Below, piece after piece: positions 36,505-45,123 of a stretch of 64,000 nt of DNA. The position numbers and the translations under genes were made by a program. The notes under the pieces are model-generated. The model saw only the letters and a program-made list of their open reading frames with translations. It did no database searches and was not told the DNA's origin. The DNA is from Gelidibacter mesophilus DSM 14095 (lineage in GTDB: Bacteria > Bacteroidota > Bacteroidia > Flavobacteriales > Flavobacteriaceae), in contig NZ_AUHD01000007.1 of the NCBI RefSeq assembly GCF_000423005.1, forward strand, positions 124,001 through 188,000, read 5' to 3'. Within the stretch, counting starts at the first letter, position 1; each line of letters opens with the position of its first letter.

Positions 36505-39126
36505 ATGAAGAAAATTCAGAAAACGGTCCTTTTATTAGTCATCACTCTTGCCTGGATACCTTTCTTTGGACAAGAAATTTCAAAATTGGAACTTGCAGAT
36601 CTTCCAAGTTTACCTTCGGAAAATGGCACTAGTGAATCCATTGGCTATGCAGGGATGCTTGGCGGTACCCATAATGGTGTTTATATAGCGGCCGGTGGTG
36701 CCAATTTTCCTGAGGGACGGCCTTGGGAAGGTGGAAAAAAGGCATGGACCGATGCCATTTTTATTTTTGAGAATGGGCAATGGCGGTTATCTGCAACACA
36801 ATTGCCAATCCCATTGGCCTATTCGGCTTCGGTTTCTACAGCCCAAGGTATTTTATGCATGGGTGGCAATAATGAAAGCCTGATCAGTGACCAAGTATTT
36901 CTAATGACTTATAATAGCGCCACTAAAGAGGTGGAAGTTAATGAATATCCAAAACTTCCAGAGCCTTTGTCGTTTTCATCGGCAGTTCTTTTTGAGGATG
37001 CTGTATACCTAATTGGAGGTAACAATTCTGAAGGGAGCACGAATTCATTTTATAGATTAACTTTAAAAGATAAGCAGAAATGGGAAAAACTAACTGATTT
37101 TCCTGGACTTCCAAGAGCACTTCATGCTACTGCAATTCAAGAAACCCAAACCACTAAAAAACTTTTCGTGATTGGTGGTAGAAATGAGATCGCCGGTCAG
37201 AAGTCAGAAGCCGTAACCACCTATTTATCTTATGATTTTAAAAACCGAACCTGGGCCAATGAAGGTGACTTGCTCATAAAAGATGCGCCTAGGGTTTTGA
37301 TGGGTGCCTCGGCCGAAGTCATGGGGTCTATGCATATTATGGTGTATGGCGGTAGTGATGCGTTGCTTTTTGATGAATTGGAGACCATTGGTTTGGAAAT
37401 TGGGAGTACGGAAAGCGATTCTATTACCAATGGATTAATAGCTAGGCGAGACGCTATTCTAAATACCCATCCAGGTTTTTCGAAGGATATTTTGGCCTAC
37501 AATACTATTACAAAAAAGTGGTTTGTTTATGCCAGTTTGCCTTCCCAAATACCAGTTACGGCTCTTTCGTTTAAAAATAACGACGATTTTATAATTGTTT
37601 CCGGAGAGGTTTCGCCAGGGATTCGAACCTCAGGGGTCCAAAATTTCAAAATTGCCGATGCCGCACATCCTTTCGGAATTTTGAATTATAGTATTCTTGC
37701 GATATACCTGTTAATCTCCGTTTTGATCGGTCTTTATTTTGCACGGAAACAAAAATCGACTGAAGATTACTTTGTTGGTGGAGGACGCATTCCGTGGTGG
37801 GCGGCCGGATTGAGCGTTTTTGGTACCTTGTTGAGCGCCATCACTTTTATGGCGATTCCTGCCAAAGCTTTTATAACGGATTGGTCTTTCTTTTTCCTGA
37901 ATATTACAGCGATACTCATCACGCCCTTAATCGCTTTTGTGTTTATTCCATTTTTTAATAAACTAAAAATAAAAACGGCCTATGAATATCTAGAGGACCG
38001 TTTTAATTATACCGCGCGTGCTTTTGGGAGTCTCTCATTTATTTTATTTCAGTTAGGACGGATTGGGATCGTGTTGTTATTGCCGTCTTTGGCCATTTCC
38101 ATCGTCACCGGAATTCCTGTGGAAACGAGTATTTTAATTATGGGTGTGCTGTGCATATTTTATACGACTTTTGGGGGGATTGAGGCGGTGATTTGGACCG
38201 ATGTTATGCAAGTAATTGTACTGCTTGGTGGTAGTGTCTTGGCGGTAGTATGGATCATGTTGCATACTGAAACCTCTTTTGGGGATATGATTACCTATGC
38301 TTCGGAACGGGATAAATTTAACATTGCCAATATGGACTTCAACTTTACGGAATCCACATTCTGGGTGGTGTTTATCGGAGGACTCGCCTCAGCGATGGTC
38401 ACCCAAGGTACGGATCAAACTATTGTGCAGCGGTATTTGACCAGTTCCAGCGTTAAGGATTCCCAGAAAACCTTATATACCAATGCCGTCCTGACCTTAC
38501 CAGCAACTATAATATTTTTTGGAATAGGGACGCTCTTGTTTATATTTTATTCTGAAATGCCTAGCAAACTGTCGCCAGCCATTTCCAATAACGATTCCAT
38601 CTTTCCGTGGTATATTGTAAGAGAGTTGCCAATGGGTGTTTCCGGCTTGTTGGTAGCGGGAATTTTCTCTGCCGCCATGTCGAGTATCAGTAGTAGTCTA
38701 AATTCGGTGTCCACTGCGTATTGCAACGATTTCCATCTACATTTTAGACCTAAAGTTAATGATACCAAGCTCTTGCGTATTGCGCGTGCCGCCACTATGG
38801 TAACGGGTGTTCTTGGTGTTCTTTTGGCACTGTGGATGGCAAGTTCTGAAATTAAATCGCTTTGGGATCAGTTTTACCGGTTTTTAGGGCTTTTTACGGG
38901 AGGTCTTGGAGGTATGTTTCTTTTGGGAATGCTCACCAAAAAAGCAAATGCCAAAGGTACTTTAATGGGCTTGGTGGTCAGTGCGCTTTTAATATGGTAC
39001 ATCAGCGTTTTTACAGAAATCAACTTTTTGATGTATTCCTTTTTTGGGGTAGCATCCTGCTTTGGTTTTGGGTATATGTTCAGCTTGATGTTTCCTAATA
39101 AAGAAAATCAGGAGCAAATTGAATAA
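36505..39126 (+). CDS. Fusion of NanM-like Kelch mutarotase domain and sodium:solute symporter
   Basis: The 873-residue protein has a signal peptide (TVLLLVITLAWIPFFGQ), a Kelch beta-propeller at about 25-380 and a sodium:solute symporter (SSS) domain from about 395 to the end. Propeller blades show GGANFPEGRPWEGGKKAW, LCMGGNN, YLIGGNN and FVIGGRNE. GGANFP and RPWEGG match the cyclically permuted mutarotase/N-acetylneuraminate epimerase family. The SSS part starts YSILAIYLLISVLIGLYFAR and carries STEDYFVGGGRIPWWAAGLS and GGIEAVIWTDVMQ. The propeller would equilibrate sugar anomers in the periplasm and the symporter would import the product with sodium. A sialic acid or N-acetylhexosamine is the likely substrate by family; no nanA, nanE or sialidase gene is in the window. 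Confidence 0.92.
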   Translation: MKKIQKTVLLLVITLAWIPFFGQEISKLELADLPSLPSENGTSESIGYAGMLGGTHNGVYIAAGGANFPEGRPWEGGKKAWTDAIFIFENGQWRLSATQLPIPLAYSASVSTAQGILCMGGNNESLISDQVFLMTYNSATKEVEVNEYPKLPEPLSFSSAVLFEDAVYLIGGNNSEGSTNSFYRLTLKDKQKWEKLTDFPGLPRALHATAIQETQTTKKLFVIGGRNEIAGQKSEAVTTYLSYDFKNRTWANEGDLLIKDAPRVLMGASAEVMGSMHIMVYGGSDALLFDELETIGLEIGSTESDSITNGLIARRDAILNTHPGFSKDILAYNTITKKWFVYASLPSQIPVTALSFKNNDDFIIVSGEVSPGIRTSGVQNFKIADAAHPFGILNYSILAIYLLISVLIGLYFARKQKSTEDYFVGGGRIPWWAAGLSVFGTLLSAITFMAIPAKAFITDWSFFFLNITAILITPLIAFVFIPFFNKLKIKTAYEYLEDRFNYTARAFGSLSFILFQLGRIGIVLLLPSLAISIVTGIPVETSILIMGVLCIFYTTFGGIEAVIWTDVMQVIVLLGGSVLAVVWIMLHTETSFGDMITYASERDKFNIANMDFNFTESTFWVVFIGGLASAMVTQGTDQTIVQRYLTSSSVKDSQKTLYTNAVLTLPATIIFFGIGTLLFIFYSEMPSKLSPAISNNDSIFPWYIVRELPMGVSGLLVAGIFSAAMSSISSSLNSVSTAYCNDFHLHFRPKVNDTKLLRIARAATMVTGVLGVLLALWMASSEIKSLWDQFYRFLGLFTGGLGGMFLLGMLTKKANAKGTLMGLVVSALLIWYISVFTEINFLMYSFFGVASCFGFGYMFSLMFPNKENQEQIE

Positions 39127-39190
39127 TGATTTAAAACTTCGTCAAGCTTTTATGTAGTGTCATGCCGATTTAAAAAGTTCTGAACGTTTT

Positions 39191-39288
39191 GCGTGAGGGA
39201 TAGCAGTGGAAAGCCCGGAGCGACCCGATTTTTAATGGGGAAGCGAGGACTTGGAACGGATAGCCCGACCCTTTTGGGGCACGCCCAA
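39191..39288 (+). ncRNA. Candidate conserved Flavobacteria intergenic RNA element (possibly Flavo-1-like)
   Basis: This GC-rich block in AT-rich surroundings reads GCGTGAGGGATAGCAGTGGA, then AAGCCCGGAGCGACCCGA, and later ACTTGGAACGGATAGCCCGA and CCCTTTTGGGGCACGCCC. The paired signatures GGATAGCAGTGGAAAGCCC and GGAACGGATAGCCCGAC are ones I remember from many flavobacterial intergenic regions. GACCCTTTTGGGGC forms a short hairpin, and GGATAGC occurs twice. It might belong to the Flavo-1 RNA motif; I could not check this against a covariance model. The strand is chosen from the orientation in which I recall the motif. It lies between the convergent symporter and DNA glycosylase genes. Confidence 0.45.
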
Positions 39289-39329
39289 ATAAGGCACAAC
39301 CACAGTGGTGTTTATGAGTCCAATTCGTG

Positions 39330-40118
39330 CTATTTTACTAATTCTTGCCATTCAGGAGAAAAATATGTGGAACGTCCGCCCACTTTAATTTTCTTTATTT
39401 CTGCGCCTGTGTGAACACATTTTGCACCTTCTTTGCGATTGTGGATTAAGAAATATTCAGGAAAATCAGGATAGTGGGCCTCGTTTTTAATAGCCACTTC
39501 AATCACATTTTTCATGGCCTTAAAGATGGTGTCAATGTTTTTTTCTGAGAGGTCTTGCACTTTGCTTTCAGGATGTATTTTCGACTGATATAAAATGTCA
39601 TCGGCCATCCAATTACCAATTCCAGCTGCCACACTTTGGTCCATAAGAACAGCTTTGATAGCGGTTTTCCGTTTGCCCAATGCGGTCTTAAAATCCTCTA
39701 AACTTAAGTCTCTGGCATCATCACTGAGTTTGCGAGCTGCTTTGTAATCTGCAATAGCGTCTGTCAAATCCCACCAACCAAACTTACGTTTGTTTTCAAA
39801 GGCAAAGTGAAATCCGTTTTCAAAGGTTAGAACGATATGGCCATATTTTGGACGATCTTCTTTTTCCTTATAATAGTTGGGACGACCGGTCATGCCAAAA
39901 TGGATAACCAGTATTTTTTTGCCCGAAGTTTTGACGAACAAATACTTTCCAATCCGTTTGGTGCCGGTCAGTTTTTCGTTAACAAGATACTTTTCAAAAT
40001 CTGCTGATGCGGTTTTCAGCAATCGGGCATCTCGACATTCAAATGCGGTGATTTCTTTATTTAAGCAGGTGCTGTCTATGTAGATTTTATAACCCTCTAC
40101 TTCTGGTAGTTCTGGCAT
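39330..40118 (-). CDS. Fpg/Nei-family DNA glycosylase with degenerate zinc finger
   Basis: This is a base-excision DNA repair glycosylase/AP lyase of 262 aa. The N-terminus is PELPEVEGY, with the catalytic proline after Met removal and the following Glu. RIGKYLFVK carries the conserved Lys, and the helix-two-turn-helix contains QSVAAGIGNWMADDILYQSK. The C-terminal finger normally has four cysteines. Here only one is left (KCVHTGAEIKKIKVGGRSTY then FSPEWQ), while the DNA-contacting Arg in GGRSTYFSPEWQ is kept. This is a zinc-less finger like that of NEIL1. Function is probably intact. It is unrelated to the glycan genes around it. Confidence 0.9.
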   Translation of the reverse strand: MPELPEVEGYKIYIDSTCLNKEITAFECRDARLLKTASADFEKYLVNEKLTGTKRIGKYLFVKTSGKKILVIHFGMTGRPNYYKEKEDRPKYGHIVLTFENGFHFAFENKRKFGWWDLTDAIADYKAARKLSDDARDLSLEDFKTALGKRKTAIKAVLMDQSVAAGIGNWMADDILYQSKIHPESKVQDLSEKNIDTIFKAMKNVIEVAIKNEAHYPDFPEYFLIHNRKEGAKCVHTGAEIKKIKVGGRSTYFSPEWQELVK

Positions 40119-40264
40119 AGGTATTCGTTTCTGTCTAAATTAACTAAAATCTGTCCAAAAATAAGTAAAAGATGCGAAATACGACTTTAGTTTTATGTAA
40201 CTCATTGATGTATAATAAAGTACGAATTCAATTATGATCACGGAATTGGTGTCAAATAAATTCT

Positions 40265-40277
40265 TAAATTTGGTACT
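40265..40277 (+). promoter_or_regulatory. Possible TAnnTTTG -7 box directly before the GNAT start
   Basis: TAAATTTG (40265-40272) matches the Bacteroidota -7 consensus TAnnTTTG, with ATTG 16 bp upstream (40245-40248) as a weak -33 element. Transcription would start at about 40277, almost on the ATG at 40278, which implies a leaderless or near-leaderless mRNA. Confidence 0.3.
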
Positions 40278-40706
40278 ATGAAGATTTACAAACTTACTAC
40301 CGTTACAGACAAAGTCGTTACTGCATTTGAGAAATTAATACCTCTACTTGCCCCTGATGTTGTTTTACCTACTAAGGAAGACTTAGAGGCGATTGTAGGC
40401 TCTGGCAACACTTTACTCTTTATAGCAGAAGATGCCAATGAAATTGTGGGCACATTGACCTTGGTGGTGAACAAAATACCTACAGGCGACAAAATTTGGA
40501 TAGAGGATGTGGTGGTGGATACTTCGGTCAGGGGTAAAGGTGTTGGTATAAAACTGATGGATTTTTCTATGACGTATGCCAAGAATAAACGTATGAAAAG
40601 TATTAATTTGACCTCCAGTCCTGAAAGGGTTGCAGCTAATACGCTGTACCAAAAGCTGGGCTTTGTGAAACGAGAAACTAATGTCTATAGGTTAATGATT
40701 GATTAA
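40278..40706 (+). CDS. GNAT-family N-acetyltransferase
   Basis: This is a 142-residue acetyl-CoA-dependent acetyltransferase. The GNAT core is visible: LLFIAEDANEIVGTLTLVVN (strands 2-4), IEDVVVDTSVRGKGVGIKLM with the acetyl-CoA loop R-G-K-G-V-G, and SSPERVAANTLYQKLGFVKRE at the C-terminus. The acceptor cannot be inferred. It is a single gene between the divergent DNA glycosylase and the convergent hybrid two-component regulator, 46 bp from the latter. Confidence 0.9.
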   Translation: MKIYKLTTVTDKVVTAFEKLIPLLAPDVVLPTKEDLEAIVGSGNTLLFIAEDANEIVGTLTLVVNKIPTGDKIWIEDVVVDTSVRGKGVGIKLMDFSMTYAKNKRMKSINLTSSPERVAANTLYQKLGFVKRETNVYRLMID

Positions 40707-40751
40707 GAGTTCAAGTATTAAGCATTTCAATGATACTCAAGATGTTTTTTA

Positions 40752-43700
40752 CTAAAACAACGTCACTTCATGTTTGTTTAAATATTCATCAATTCCGAGT
40801 TTTTGTGCTTCATTTTTAAAGTTCATAGGATTTTTTTTGAACTGTTTTTTAAAACATTTTGAAAAATATTTAGGATCGTTAAAACCGGTCATAAAAGCTG
40901 CTTCTGAAACTGTGAATCCGTTTTTAGTAATTAAAATTGCTGCTTTCTTTAGGCGTAATATTCTTACAAAATCTACTAAGCTATGTCCGGTTAAGGCCTG
41001 ACATTTCCTATATATTGTTGAATAGCTCATATTTAACGGGGCTGCCAGATCTTCCATTTTAAAACTGGAATCTTCCATTCTTAAATTAATAGTAGCCACT
41101 AGATTTTCTAGAAATAACTCATCTTGTGATTTTTGTAACGGAACAGCCGGTCTAGAAATAGCTTCCTTACGGTATTTGGTGATGATATGCTCTGTAGCCA
41201 GGAGGATATTTTGAATTTTCAGCAACAATTCATTCGTATTAAAAGGCTTGTTGATATATTCTATGGCGCCAGATTTTAATCCCTCTATTTTAGACTGCGT
41301 TGAATTTTTTGCGGTCAATAAAATAATAGGAATATGTTGGGTAAGCTGCTCTTCTTGTAATTTTTTGCACATTTCTATGCCATCGAGTTCGGGCATCATA
41401 ATGTCACTTAAAATAAGGTCTGGAATGTTGCTTTTTGCATAATGATAGCCTTCTTTCCCATTCTCTGCTAGAATGACATTGTATTGATCCTGTAAGAGTT
41501 CTTTTAGAAAGAGTTGTAAATCTAAAGTATCTTCCACAATGAGTATGGTTTTCTTCAATACATTGAGATCTTGGTTTTTTGTAGGTTCTGCTTTCTCTTT
41601 CGTTAGAAGTGGTGTGGATTCATCGTCATAATCGGCTGTAATCCTCTCTAGATCTGAATAGGCATCCTCGTGTATTGGAAACGTTATGGTAAATGTGGTG
41701 CCGCTTATTGCTGATGATTCGACTTCAATTTTCCCCTTATGCAAGTCAATTAATTCTTTTGTAAGCGCTAAACCAATACCGGTTCCTTTATTTTTCTTTC
41801 CGATGTTCGACTGATAAAAAAGCTCAAAAATGGTGTTTAGTTCTTCCTTTGAAACCCCTGGGCCAGAATCAGTCACTGAGACCTTTACCATTCTCTTTGA
41901 ATTTATTGGGGTTACAGTCAGTTGAATGTTGCCCTCCTTTGGTGTGAATTTAAAAGCATTGGAAAGGAGGTTGTAAATAATATGTTCAATTTTTTCTTTG
42001 TCGTACCATGCTTCCGTTAAGTTTTTAGGGCAATTAATGGTAAAGTCTATGTTTTTCTTCCTTGCTAATTCCTTAAATGATTGTGAAATATCGTCAATGT
42101 TTTTAAACAAGTTTGTTTTGATAACGTTCAATCTTGATTTATCGAGTTCTTTATTTCTTACCAAGGTCAGTTCATACGCTATTTTAGAAAGACGCTTGGT
42201 GTTATAAGCAATGATATTTAAACGCTGTTTTAAAAGCAAATTTCCATTTTTTTCGGCGTTGAGAATCATGTCTTGGATGGGGCCTAGGATTAAGGTTAGT
42301 GGCGTTTGTATTTCGTGGGACATTTTAGCAAAAAAGTTCATTTTTAGTTCATGGAGCTCATTCTGATTTTGATGACTGACTTTCTCAACGAACAGCTTCT
42401 TTTTTAAGGCATACCAACGTCTAATTCCATAAATTCCCAAAATTAAAAAGCACACATATATGGCCCAAGCAAAAGGTTTGTTCCAAAAAGGTTGCTCAAT
42501 AGAGATGTTTATACTTTTGGCAGGAATATCCCAAATGTCGTCCCTTGTGCCTGCCTTAACCTCAAAGGTGTAATTGCCTGCAGGGATATTGGTATACGTT
42601 GCAGAACGTTCCAAATGACTATAGATCCAATCGTTGTCAAAACCTTTTAAGCGATACGCATAAAAGTGTTTAGGATATAATATATTGTCTAAAGCAGCAA
42701 AACGAAATGAAAATGAAGATTGATTGTATTCTAGTTGCAATGATTTTACGTTGGCAACGCCACTGCTAACTTGTTGCGGTAATAAGACTTCGGCAGGTTG
42801 GTTAAGAACTTCTATGCTATTTATTTGTAGGTTGGGCTGTGATTTTTTTTTGTGTAAATCTTTGGGATAGAAATAATTTAGCCCTTTAGATCCCCCAAAA
42901 TACATGATCCCCATTTTGTCCTTAAAGGCGCTTCTAGCTAAAAACATATTATCTTGGAGTCCGTCAGTAATGTAATAGGTTTTTATAATGGAATCTCGCG
43001 TATTGAAATTGACAATGCCGTTATTTGAACTGATCCATAAGTTATCATTGTCTTCGTTAATAACCGCAGTTAACGACCTGTTGGATAGTGTCTTTAAGTC
43101 TTCAAAATCAGAGTAAGCGTTCTTTTTTATATCGTATTTCATTAATTTACCAGCATCATTGATGAGCCATAAAGTGTTATAGGAGCCTTCTGCAATTGAT
43201 TTTACACTCTTTAGTCTGTCCAAATTGGCGTTGATTATAGAAAAATCTAAAAAAGTAGAGGCCGCAAGCTCATTTTGATTTTCATTAAATTGAAAAAGCC
43301 CTCCTTCAAAGATTCCAAACCATAAGGTGCCGTTTTTCAGCTCCATAATGCTTTCAACGATAGTGCCTTTCAAGCTATTTAGATTGTTTTCGAAAGACGC
43401 TAGAAGTTCTAAGCTGTCAGAATAAATGTTCAGACAGGTATTGGAACCTACCCATATACGACCTTTATTGTCTTTATAAACGGTCCGAACGTCAGTAGCT
43501 TTTTGATTTTTACTGTTTAAAACTGAGATTTCACGAAATTGATTTTTTTTGGAATCATAATACCATAAACCATTTTTATAGGTGCCAATCCAAATATTAC
43601 CTCTGTTATCTTCAGTTATACTTTGTACATAAAACCCTTTGTTGGTATTGAAATCATTGAAAAACTGTTTTTCGCTTGAGCCGCCATCGGTATTGAAAGT

Positions 43701-44840
43701 TATTTTAGTAAGTCCCGAACCATCGGTGCCTGCCCATAGCACATCGTCAGTGCCTTTGTAAATACTCAAAATTCTGCTGGGCACCCGATTTTCAGATCCT
43801 TCATGATAATTGATATTATTATCTGCGTTGGGTAAGATATTTAGGTTGCCGTAATTAGGTGTGATCCAAATGTTTTGATGATTATCCTCATTGATATGTA
43901 AAATGGTGTTACTGCTTAAGGATGATTCATTATTAACTTGTTTGGTGAATAAAAAGACTTCGCCAGTTGCTAAATTCACTTTATACAGGCCACCGCCGTC
44001 TGTTCCGGCCCATAAAAAGCCGTTGGAATCAGCATAGAGATTCAGAAATAATTCATTTTTAATAGTTTGCGTATCTCCTTTAAAAAATGAATCTTGAATA
44101 AACTGTTTGCGAGCGATATCATATAGAAAAAGCCCGCTTGTTTCTGTACCAATCCACAATCTATTGTAACTGTCCGTCAATAACCTTAAGCTTTCCGGAT
44201 AATTGTTAAAAGGTGCCTCTAGATATTCTTGCTTTTGGGATGGTATTACGTACATCATGACATTACCATCTCCTGTGCTTAAGAAAATGTCTCTTGACTC
44301 TCCAACAGCTATATCCACGACGTTTTTTAAAGTGCTGCCTAGTCCCGGGAAAGTGGTGATACTGTCCATTTTATAGTTGACATACGTATAGATGCTGCCT
44401 TTAGTTGTGGCTAGCCAAACTTCTTTGTTTTTTGAAGTGATTGCACTGACTTTTTCCTTCTTTATGAGTGGCGTTAAATCGTTAAAGCCTTTATCAGGGT
44501 CATATTGGGTTAATGATCCTTTGGCTGAAACCAACCATATTTTCTTGAAATCATCAATCAGAATATCCTTTATGGTTTCGTAATCTCGCGAATTTGGGAA
44601 AATAGTACTGTTGGTGATGAGTCGGTAATTATAGCCATCATAGACGTAAATATCGCCACTTTGTACCATCCATATATTTCCAGAAGCATCCTGGATTGTT
44701 TTATTTACTGCAATCGCTCTATTGTCAGAAGAAGGTGTTAAATGGGTAAAGTTGACATGATCTTGACTTCGTACAGGAATAAATGAAAATATAAGAAAAC
44801 AGGACGTAAAAAGGTAATGTTTTAAATTGAACATGAACAA
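40752..44840 (-). CDS. Hybrid two-component system regulator (HTCS)
   Basis: This is a 1362-residue one-protein two-component system. A periplasmic double beta-propeller of Reg_prop repeats (for example GTDGGGLYKVNL, WIGTYKNGLWYYDSK) fills about 25-690. A Y_Y_Y domain follows (YAYRLKGFDNDWIYSHLERS), then one membrane helix at about 786-808. The histidine kinase has H842 in KMSHEIQTPLTLILG and ATPase boxes NLLSNAFKFTPKEG and GTGIGLALTKELI. The receiver has phospho-acceptor D1146 in LILSDIMMPELDG. An AraC-type helix-turn-helix ends the protein (FKMEDLAAPLNMSYSTIYRK, MTGFNDPKYFSKCFKKQF). It is divergent from GH109-SusC-SusD-DUF3472 and most likely controls that unit after binding a glycan fragment. 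Confidence 0.97.
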   Translation of the reverse strand: MFMFNLKHYLFTSCFLIFSFIPVRSQDHVNFTHLTPSSDNRAIAVNKTIQDASGNIWMVQSGDIYVYDGYNYRLITNSTIFPNSRDYETIKDILIDDFKKIWLVSAKGSLTQYDPDKGFNDLTPLIKKEKVSAITSKNKEVWLATTKGSIYTYVNYKMDSITTFPGLGSTLKNVVDIAVGESRDIFLSTGDGNVMMYVIPSQKQEYLEAPFNNYPESLRLLTDSYNRLWIGTETSGLFLYDIARKQFIQDSFFKGDTQTIKNELFLNLYADSNGFLWAGTDGGGLYKVNLATGEVFLFTKQVNNESSLSSNTILHINEDNHQNIWITPNYGNLNILPNADNNINYHEGSENRVPSRILSIYKGTDDVLWAGTDGSGLTKITFNTDGGSSEKQFFNDFNTNKGFYVQSITEDNRGNIWIGTYKNGLWYYDSKKNQFREISVLNSKNQKATDVRTVYKDNKGRIWVGSNTCLNIYSDSLELLASFENNLNSLKGTIVESIMELKNGTLWFGIFEGGLFQFNENQNELAASTFLDFSIINANLDRLKSVKSIAEGSYNTLWLINDAGKLMKYDIKKNAYSDFEDLKTLSNRSLTAVINEDNDNLWISSNNGIVNFNTRDSIIKTYYITDGLQDNMFLARSAFKDKMGIMYFGGSKGLNYFYPKDLHKKKSQPNLQINSIEVLNQPAEVLLPQQVSSGVANVKSLQLEYNQSSFSFRFAALDNILYPKHFYAYRLKGFDNDWIYSHLERSATYTNIPAGNYTFEVKAGTRDDIWDIPAKSINISIEQPFWNKPFAWAIYVCFLILGIYGIRRWYALKKKLFVEKVSHQNQNELHELKMNFFAKMSHEIQTPLTLILGPIQDMILNAEKNGNLLLKQRLNIIAYNTKRLSKIAYELTLVRNKELDKSRLNVIKTNLFKNIDDISQSFKELARKKNIDFTINCPKNLTEAWYDKEKIEHIIYNLLSNAFKFTPKEGNIQLTVTPINSKRMVKVSVTDSGPGVSKEELNTIFELFYQSNIGKKNKGTGIGLALTKELIDLHKGKIEVESSAISGTTFTITFPIHEDAYSDLERITADYDDESTPLLTKEKAEPTKNQDLNVLKKTILIVEDTLDLQLFLKELLQDQYNVILAENGKEGYHYAKSNIPDLILSDIMMPELDGIEMCKKLQEEQLTQHIPIILLTAKNSTQSKIEGLKSGAIEYINKPFNTNELLLKIQNILLATEHIITKYRKEAISRPAVPLQKSQDELFLENLVATINLRMEDSSFKMEDLAAPLNMSYSTIYRKCQALTGHSLVDFVRILRLKKAAILITKNGFTVSEAAFMTGFNDPKYFSKCFKKQFKKNPMNFKNEAQKLGIDEYLNKHEVTLF

Positions 44841-44873
44841 ATTCTTGAATTATTGAGGGCTATTATCTGACGT

Positions 44874-44968
44874 GATACATATGGTTCAGCAACTCATGTA
44901 CGGGAGTTGCCTTTTGTTGTAAATATATTAATAATATAAAAGCAAAGAGACTTCCGGTGATATGTATC
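44874..44968. promoter_or_regulatory. Divergent control region: 9-bp inverted repeat and a 7-bp hairpin
   Basis: GATACATAT (44874-44882) is the exact reverse complement of ATATGTATC (44960-44968). Between them GCAACTC/GAGTTGC (44889-44895 with 44904-44910) forms a hairpin with an 8-nt loop. All lie between the HTCS start and the GH109 start and are candidates for regulator binding sites. Confidence 0.4.
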
Positions 44969-45123
44969 GGTTAATTTGGAGGAAAATATTCGTCAAATAG
45001 GGGGATTATTTCATCATTTCAATTGTTGTCCCCCCAAACGCCTAAAATTTCCCCCGAATTATATTAGTAATACTTCACATTTGGTGTTAAGATTATTTAA
45101 CGAAAAATTAACGATTTCAAAAT

